Source: Macrosoma leucophasiata (taxonomy: Eukaryota > Arthropoda > Insecta > Lepidoptera > Hedylidae). Taken from it: a stretch of DNA of 64,000 nt. Where the stretch lies: NCBI GenBank assembly GCA_036365455.1, contig JAWQUS010000010.1:21004501-21068500 (forward strand), given 5' to 3'. The notes under the pieces were generated by a model. That model ran no database searches and had not been told where the DNA came from. It worked only from the letters and a program-made list of their open reading frames with translations. The position numbers were made by a program, and so were the translations under genes. Of the stretch, positions 47,401-57,500 are shown piece by piece (the first letter of the stretch is position 1; each line of letters starts with the position of its first letter).

Positions 47401-50400
47401 TTATCTTCATTTCTAATAACATGATAATGAATATCCATATGGAAGATGACGATGATTGGATGCTTCCATGTGGAATATGATGAGATGGCTCCAGTAAAGT
47501 AACCAGGAAAGATGATTTGTGTGGTATATTCCCACGCACCCACAACAATTTTTGTAGAGTTTTATAATTTAATAAATACTTACAGGCTAATAAATAGGTA
47601 CAATATTTGTACCTTTTATATTATCTCGCGCACCTAAATCCGGAAACTAGTTTTATTTCAATGAACACTAATAAATGTTAATATTAAGTTGCTTTGACTG
47701 AAAGAGAGAGTCGGTCTAGATTTCTCACAAGAATATGATCCAAGGAATGAATTTAATGATGCGTTATATACTTTCTAGATACCTATAGTGAGAGGATCAT
47801 TTCACTTTTCGCACAATTTTCCTAGCGCATAATTATATTATATTTATTAGGCTGTAAGTATTTATTAGTAAGTACAAAAAATATTGTGGGTGCGTGGGAA
47901 TATACCACACAGATCAAAACAATGAACTTGTACGAGGTACCTTTAATATATTTTTTAAAAAGGTTTATAGCCCACCTCATTTGAAGTGGTCGTCAAATGA
48001 GCGGTGCACACAAAATAAGGACATACTTAATCATAATTATTAATGCAGGAAATAGATGTCATAGAGCAACACCGGAGGGGAGTAGCCATATGCAGGCTTT
48101 CCCCTCCGTCAAAGTACAAGCCCAAATGGGCCTAAACCTGCCTAAATCTGTCTAGAGGTTTAAATGTGTGCGTGAAATTGTTTCTGTATTTTGTTAAAAT
48201 CAAGGTGTGAGTTTCATTGTAATAGACGATTTTTGTAGTGTACGTGTGTGTCGCACGCATATCCCCCCGCAAAAAATGACAGACTTTTTTGCATCGGTAA
48301 TAAACGCTATGGCTACTCCCCCTCCAGTCCGCCGCGGCCGGTGGTCCGTGTTGCTCTATGATAGATGTGAACAAATTAAAAGTTAAACGAACTGAGGCTT
48401 GACTTTGACGTGATTTGATACTTGAGTAACAAGTTGCAAAAACATTTGTAATTAAAACAAGGATTTATATTTTGTGAGCAGAAACAAAAGACTTGATTTC
48501 TTTGTATGGAATATTTGTTTGAGTTACACATGTTCGAGTTTAACAATATGAATATAAAGACTAAGACATATCTACAACCAAAACTACTAATCGAAGTAAG
48601 CTGAACTTTGGCTTGTAAGTTCCTTGGAATGTAGGAAATACCTACTAAGAGAAAGATTTCCCGTAATTCCAGCATGGACATGAATTAAGTGAAAAAATAT
48701 AGAAAAAAAGGATAGACATAGTAACGCGCTCGATGAAACTATACCACTAGTACAAAAAAAACTCGTTATAACAACAATAACATAACCGCAAATTTTGATT
48801 TTAACTGGTTTTATCTCTCAAAATAATAAAGCGAATACATCTGTTACCCATGTTATTACTCCACATAACGGAAAAAGCAACGGTATAACGAAAACTAGAT
48901 TGAAATTAGCATATTATGAGAACGTCCCTAGTAATGAACTTTCCAAATTAAAATTGAGACAGCCAGGTAGTGCGAGTGAAAGTGTGATGACAGTTGTTGC
49001 ATTGCGAATGCAGTTCGCGTATAGCACCTGACAGCTGTACCGTAGTGCGTGCTAATAAAAAAATATATGTCAACTGCCTCAGTAGCCTAGTGGTAGCCTA
49101 GTAGTAGGTCACTACTACTACGCTGGGGTCCTGGGTTCGATTCCCGGGGGCTGGCGGAGATAATGGTGTAAAGTCCTTTATCTGGGCTGGTTCTTTTGGG
49201 TTTTTTCCGTTTTCTGGAAATTTCCCAGCACCTCGAAGTTTGGTAACGTGCCCGGAGATGTCAACAGGCTCGCCACCTGTTACATGGGCCAAAACGTAAC
49301 CGGCGAATCGTGGGTGTTTGCATGTATACTTGAATGCGTGCATTACAGTTATAGCATACAGTTTATTTTTTTCCGTGCTTCGGAGGGCACGTTAAGCCGT
49401 CGGTCTCGGTTGCTATCGATGGATAGCAGTCGTTAAACCTTGTCGGAGGCCTTATGGACGGTTTGAAAACAACCGACAGCGGGTTGGCCACTAACCCGTA
49501 TCTCCACCAATCCGCATTGGAGCAGCGTGGTGGAGTAAGCTCCAGGCCTCCCCCCAAAAAGGGGAGAGACTCGTGCCCAGCAGTGGGACGTATAATGGGT
49601 TGCCATTATTATTATAAACAGTTTATGTATAGTTAACGGTAAGTTCTGTTTCAACACCTACATGAAGAGATTTCAATGTAGATGTGTTGCCAGTCCTGAC
49701 GCCTTAGGTGTTAGCCTCTGTGGCGGCAATAACAGGGCCATACATTACGGTTATAAATACAATAATGCGGGATGGACAGCATGACAGCAGCGTGCCCCTG
49801 CCAGTGAACGTGTTTCGGCTAAAGTGATGAATATGATACGCCCTCGAGCACTAGAGCTTTACCACCAGTAGATAAAATTGTTTTTTTTTTCGTTCTAATG
49901 TTCTAAAATTTTTCTGTTCCAAAAGCAGGCTCTATTTCAGTCATAAAAGAACCAAATCCGTATGAATTGTATACGAGCATAATTTTATTTCAAAATCTCA
50001 AATTGTCTTTAATAATCTCTCTCTACATACATATTCACGAATTAATGAAAGATGCTAATTCTGTTTGTTTTCGACCACCACCTTTCTAGAACGCTCGATT
50101 CAAACAACACAATTGTTTTCATGAGATAAAGATATTAATTTGATTGGTCAGATGATAGAGTAGGCGTTCGTGCGTCACGGTAGAGTATCGTAAGAATTTG
50201 TTAAGCCTTAACAGATAGTTAGGGTTGACAGTGACAAAACCAATAAAATTACTCATAATAATCACATTGTTTGAAGTAGAAATATGTAAAAGGTAGAGTC
50301 AAATTTATGTTTGTAATAATATACATTTGTAAAGCCTTAACAGATTGCTAAGGGTTGTTTGTGATAACTTTACTCATAACAATGACAAATAAAAGAAATA

Positions 50401-53400
50401 GAATTGTATGTAAGGTAGAGTCGGATTTATGTTTATATGTAGATAGAGTTAATTTTAATGAAATTTATGCATAACCCCGCAATTTCTGACATAGGGGCAT
50501 AAGACCCTAGGCCGCGGAAATGGCAACGAAGCTACACGGAAACATCCGTTTTTTTGTGTAAAGGTTCATGACATAAAATGTATACAAAAAATAATAAAAC
50601 ATAGACATGCGCACCTGTCGCAGTAAGATATGTTTTTTTTTATTTCTTGAACTGAACTTCTATTGGGCACTTTGCCGAATACTAGGGGACACTCTAGTTC
50701 CACGGACCTAGCAGATTTGATCACTTAAGCGCTAAGCCTAAGTGGCTTAGTCAAAACTGTATTCGTTCTGACGACTTTACATTACATAATAATAGGTAAG
50801 TAATTACTGCACAGAAACAAACATTATTGCTTTATAAGACACAAGAATACTAACAATAATACAACAACGTTGAACATTATTATTTCGTTGCATTTAGATT
50901 AGATAAAACAGAAACGAAGATCACTATCTTGCTATGTGTAAAATCTTATCACCAAAGATAGGCTATTTGATTATAGCGAGATCGACAAGAAATTCTTTAT
51001 ACCTCCAATATATGACCTATAGGTTATTGTAAGATGCGCAGACTGGTTTCAGATCTGGAAGAGGATGTATGGATCAAGTTTTCTCATGGCATGGATGGCA
51101 GGTACACCGCTGACATAGAGAGGAGAGTGCGTGAATGGAGCGTTGGGTAAGCTGCTAGAGTCCAACCATCTAAGCCAGCGGGCTCGACTAGCCATACATC
51201 ATGCTGTACTTACTCCATCGCTATTATGTAGAAGCGAGAGCTGGGTATGCAGAAAAGAGCATGAAAGTAAATTAAACGCGGTCGAGATGAGATCTTTGCG
51301 CAAGATCTGCGGTGTGTCGCTCACCGATCGCGTTCGTAATGAAGATGTAAAAAAGAGACTTTGTGTGAATGATACTCGTAGTATCGGTGTAAAAATGAAA
51401 AAAGGCATGCTCTGATGGTTCGGGCATATAGAAAGAATGTCGAATGAGCGAATGACTAAACAGATATACAATGCGAACGTGGATGGTTGCAGAGGCACAG
51501 ATAGACTAAGACTGACCTACCATGACCAAATAGGTTGAGTGCTGTCTGATGGTGGGGTCAAAAGTCTTAGGAATCGGCGTGCATGTATGAAGAGAATGAT
51601 GAAGGTAGACGAGGCACGGGAGGTGTGTCAGGACCGGGATATCTGGCGATCCACACTCTCTGCATACCCCGTTAGGGACCTGGCGTGAAGATACATGCAT
51701 ACATATATACATATATGACCTAAGTTTGGTCTCACGCATCTGCATTTTGATCTCAATTTTTTGTAGAGATATTACAGTACCCTGCAAGAAATATTGCACA
51801 TCGAGCCTACAAAGGAGAAAATCGGCTAGTTTCGATTTCGTAGGGCGTTTTCTCTTCTGCACACTGCCTACGTAAGCACTGGTTGTTCAGTATTGGTCAA
51901 AACTTGATTAAAATGGTCAACAGACGTCACATAAGTAATGTGATTACGCTTTGCAGACCCGAAATATGCCGAAACCCTTTCCTTAGGTCGATGCAGTTTT
52001 TTTTTTGTTGGATACTGATAATATGTTATGAATATGTCCCATGATTCCCCCGTCACCTATTATAAGTTACCGTACGCACTTGCCATCCATATGGCCTGCA
52101 TGCTATATTGGAACCTGTCTGTATATGTTCGGAGGAGGGCGCTGATTTTCGCGACACAGTATTTTATTTACCTTTGCGAGTGTCAACGTTTACACTTGTA
52201 ATGTAATTCCACATTGTATTGTTACAAAAATAAATAAATTATATTTTTTTGTAATAGGATTTATTTTTCGCAATAACTCATGCTAGTGAACTTTAGAAAT
52301 TAAAGAAAAAACGGAAAGAAAAATTTTTACCACTAAGCTACCGCTTTTATTTCTTTGTTTTGTTTTATTTTGCCACCTTAAAAAACCACAAAGTGAAATT
52401 GACATCCCTGATTCAATATAGCGAACCACACCATTCACGAACACGACACGAATTATGCAGTGGAACTACAGCGATTATTTTAATTATTTATTTTGAGTTT
52501 ATCTTCAAAGACTCATTAGAGTAGTTAATCTGAAGAAGATACTGATTTGTTTTGAGGTACCTATAATGTCGATACATTACTGAAAAGAACTCTAGTGACG
52601 AACCAAGAGGGCGTCGAGCCAGTGCCCCCATTACGTAATGGTCGACTGCCTGATTTGGCTGACCTGACTGTTTTTACATTTTTTTATGGATATAATAATA
52701 ATAATGGCAACCCATTATACGTCCCACTGCTGGACACGAGTCTCTCCCCTTTTTGGGGGGAGGCCTGGAGCTTACTCCACCGCGCTGCTCCAATGAGGAT
52801 TGGTGGAGATACGGGTTAGTGGCCAACCCGCTGTCGGATGTTTTTCAAACCGCCCATAAGGCCTCCGACAAGGTTTGACGACTGCTATCTATCGATAGCA
52901 ACCGGGACCGAGCCCGTAATGCTTAACCGAGTAGATCGCTTACGATCAACACCAGCCGCAGGGCAATGCGCGCTTCGGATTTTTTCGATTTTTATGGACA
53001 TCCGCTTCATATTATTGAAATTTTTGAACGTATGCCTTATTTATTTCGACTTGATAGAGATGATAGAGATATTGCTCAGTGATTACTTCTACTCCATCAT
53101 CTACAGCATCCTATTAGTGAAGGAATTATCAAAATAAGCGATACAAACATACAACAACATAAATAGGTAATATGGTAACGTAGTGTCCACGGAGATCAAT
53201 CATCGGCAAATGCCAGACACAAAAGAATAACTCACAATAATTTTTCCTTCATGCTCTCACGATTTAGTAGAGTAGTAATAAGGAAACTTGACCTTTAACT
53301 TGCTGCAAACTCTTCCTTGAAAGAGAAACAAAGAGCTTCATTTATTCTACGTCATTTACTCGCCTACTTTCCCACAGTTAAGGAATCTTGTACACGTATC

Positions 53401-54485
53401 TACCTTGCGAACACCCGACGAAGACCCGATCGTAGCACGACCCGCGTGGACATAATTACGGTTACCTTACCACCAACCGATGGCTAGAGTGAAAGTTCGA
53501 CCGCCCCTTATCACATAAGTCTGACGTGTCCCGCCACAACGCCCTAAGCCGAGCATCGGAATCCTCTAACTCTAACCTCTCCACCAACCCGCATTGGAGC
53601 AGCATGGTGGAGTAAGCTCCAGGCCTCTCCCCCAAAAAGGGGAGAGGCTCGTGCCTAGCAATGGGACGTGTTGCCATTATTAATGTCTTGGGAGACCACA
53701 GGCATGAAGATGTGAGAACACAGCTTTCATGCCTACATGCGTTTTATTATAAAATAAGTACCTTCGTAAGACAGTTGCTGAGTGTGTAGAGAGCTTTATT
53801 ACCACTACATCTACATCCTGTTGAACCAGCTAGCTCGTCACTGACCTTTTGCCTGTTGGTCACATACATTCACTGCATTCTTGAAATATTAACCATCTTT
53901 TGACGGCAAACTCTCTTTTTAGTGAAATCTATTTAAATTTTATTTGCTGTTGGATACAAGTGCCTTTATCTATACTTATAATAAAACTGTAGAAGTGTAA
54001 ATTCTGTACATTGAAAATATTGAAAAAATTAATACCAGGGGATGTTACTAGATCGATACCGAACCCAAATATGTGATTAGAAAATTTTTCGTCTGTCTGT
54101 CTGTCTGTCTGTTTGTTCAAGCATCACATAAAAACTACTGGTCCGATTACAATGAAACTTGGTATGATTATACTTTAACCTTTGGCGCACAACACTGGGT
54201 ACTTTTTATCCCGGAAAAATGTCTGTTTGTCTGTGTGTTTGTGTACGCTAATTTCAGAAAGGGATTATTCGATTTGCGGTTTTCACTAATATATTGTGGT
54301 CAGTTTCTCTTAATATTTAGTATTTGTTTCATGTAAATCGGTTCAGAAATCAAAAATTTATGTCAATTTAAAGAATCTTATCGAATATTTTTAAGCTATT
54401 CTGTATCTTAGTTCTATCTTTTATGGGGTTTCGTACCTAAAAGGTAAAAACGGACGGACTACGGATTACTAATCCACCGCTGTCT

Positions 54486-54516
<31 letters not shown>

Positions 54517-57500
54517 ACCAAGCTGTATCTCATAAATAGTGATAGCTGGAAAGCTAACATTTTCACAAATTATGTATTTCTGATACCGCTCTAGAGACAA
54601 AATGTATTACTAAAAATAAAATATGAAAATTTTAAGGGTCCAAGGGGGCATACAATACCAGTGTTTTTTTTCATTTATTTTTTGTTCGATAATAACGGTA
54701 GCAAGTAGACCCTTAAATTTCTACAGAATTTTTAGATCTTATGTTAGTTTATTTAATAATAATTATAATCATGTTTATGTAATGTAGGTGTTATGATGAG
54801 AAATAAAATATGAAAGCAATCAACCAAAAATGATTATAGATTATAAAAAGAACGGTATCTATTTATTCAAAAAAAAAATCAACTGGCATTATCATCTTTT
54901 GCGAATAACATTCTAAGATGTCCTACTAAGTTACAATTTAACCGTATAAAGGAAGTCACGGGTTGAGGCTAGTTCTTTCATAAAGTCATAGGACTGCCTC
55001 GCCTCTATGGTCCAGTGGTTGCAATCACGATGCTGAAGCCCGAGGTCCCGAGTGCGATCACCAGGTCGAGAAAAAGCTGTTATAAGAACTTTTCTGTGAG
55101 GAAATTCCCAGTAGTAGCCCGAAGTCCCCGTGTCTCGGAGAGCACCTCAAGCCGGTAAGTCCGGTCCAGTCTGGTCCGGTATAGGGAGCACTCCCTATTC
55201 CCTCACTCTAACAGTCCGGTGGGGCCATGGGGCCGACCGCCTACCTCTAATGCTTCGGTTAGCTTTTCATCATCAACTTCTCAATTTTGTACCGCCATAC
55301 TTTTTCCTAGGGATTTTAATAGGCGGTACGAAACTGACAAGATAACGTTCTAATCGCCTACGCAGTTGGCTAGTCTCTGTTGACCAAAATTCTGTCTGGT
55401 AGATATAGCCTACTTAAAATGTCGTAATATAGATTTTATAATTTTTCTCAAATACCAACCTAATGTCAAGACGAATATAGATTAATCGGAATGGACAACG
55501 TGCCTACATCAAAATTTACAACCAAAGATTTATTACAGTGTCCATATTGTGAACCACAATTACCGTTTGCTGCAATTACAGGTATTATAGTGCTGTCCCA
55601 CATGACCAGTAATTATTTTCAAGACCACAAAGTCATTTGTAAATGAGTAAATATACCTACCTACTAAGAATTTTGCATTGGAATAGGGAGTTTAATGAAT
55701 ACAAGTGAACTTGTAATGGAATTGTGTAAAATACATAAACAAATAATTTTATCGTCATCATTAATAGAAATTGTAGCTGCACGTCTAATTTTGTCGGTTT
55801 AACTGACAAATGAATAAATTCAAATTCATAAATTATTAATGGTTTAGGCATTAGGAAACTAAAACATTCTACTCTTCGTTTTGCAATGATAGTGTTTTTT
55901 GAGACTTCCCAGAGTAACTGGAAAGGCAGTCCATATTCTATTAAGTATCTTTTCTATTTTGTTAGAGATCACTTAAATGGTTAATAATAAGGAAGTACGG
56001 GTCGTGACGACACTCAGTATTTGAAATTCTGCCGTTAGTGTGACTGTACAAGTAAAGTCTTCTAAGGTATCCATAAAATCTTGTCAAAGCCGTAGTGACT
56101 ACCAGTGACGCAACATTCCAAAACAGGTAATTTATCGGGTATCGGGTTCTGGCCCGAGAACAGTGCTAAGTGGACATCAAATTGGGCTTAGCTCATTCGA
56201 CTGATTTTCAACTTTCACTTTTAGGTTTGGATTTGTAAATAACTACGGTCATAACCTACTGCAACGTCACTTAATATATTTTAAGTATTCATTTTGTGGT
56301 GACCAATACCAGTTAACTTTACGTACAAGCTTTATTATATATGCAATTCAGTGTACTTCCTGTTCGTACTGGACTTGAATAGATATATTTAGTTTGTTAG
56401 GAAAAAATATCTCACTTCAATATTGATATTTTAGAATGGATAATAATAAAACTTGTCTCGACGTACTTTTAAGAATTTAACAAAGCATTATGTAACTCCC
56501 AAGTCATTAACATATAAATATCATATCAATAAACAATCCAGTTCTTAGTGAATATTAAATTTCGTAAGTTCTTCACATAATTTAAATGTTAGAGTTCATA
56601 TGATTATAAACAGATGGGACTTGGAAACAAATATAACTTAGATATTATTATTGTAAAGATAATAATATTGCCAGCAATGAATGGATAATCGATGTCTTGA
56701 ATCGAAGCTTCGAGGCTCCGAACTGCACACGGTAGGTAGGTATGCAAAGTTTTAGTAGGTTGGGAGTCCATCGCGGACAAAGTGACGCGTAATTTATCTA
56801 CACACATAAAGACGATGAACCCTGTCAATGATATTGCAAGAAAATTGACTAGATTCTGTAACGCACTCCACTATCACCCCAGATATCACAAGCTGAGTCA
56901 GTATTTAGAACTATTTTGTCAATTTTCAACAAGAAAACCACCCGAGTCGTGGGTATTGTAGTGCAATTTACACATGCTTTTTGACGACTACTTGGCGTCC
57001 TTAAGGATTCACGAACTTCCCTTTGAGTAAATCTGGTCTAGACTGTATTTACAATGTATACATACCTCAAGTTAGCGAGCTCAGAGCAAGAGTTAGCTAG
57101 GAGATAGTCCCCGCTGAGTAGCGCGATCTTGTTGCCAAACATCATGTCGTCGGGCTCCCCCGCCACCGATTGGCGCGCGTTCATGTTGACCAGCCCCTTG
57201 TGCACCAGGTGTGAAGTGCGGATCATCTCCGTCACCTCCGCCAACGCGCGTTGGCTGGGGACAAGTAAAGTTGACTCAATATCTAGATACTTCTACTTAT
57301 ACAGCTCTATAAAGCTCAAGTGATGCCCTATTTAGAATACTGCTCTTATCTTTGGCCTTATTTTGACCTTATCTTTATGTTGCAAGTGTTCATAGGCGAC
57401 GGTAACCACATTCCATCAGGTGGCACCACTGCTTTTCAGTCAACAATCCCTTGACATTTCTTCATTCAAAAAGACAGTTCTGCAAGTCTTAAGCTAGGTG

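Larger units (their letters stand above)
41370..57065 (-). other. PDSS2 intron 3 (15.7 kb), transposon-rich
   Basis: Between exons 4 and 3. Holds two Helitrons, both repeat-A copies, three palindromic MITEs, a hAT-like MITE, LINE tails and SINEs. Nothing recognised in 43080-43760, 45630-46000, 48370-49075, 49880-50460, 52990-53570 and 54750-54990, nor in 55360-57065. Confidence 0.75.
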
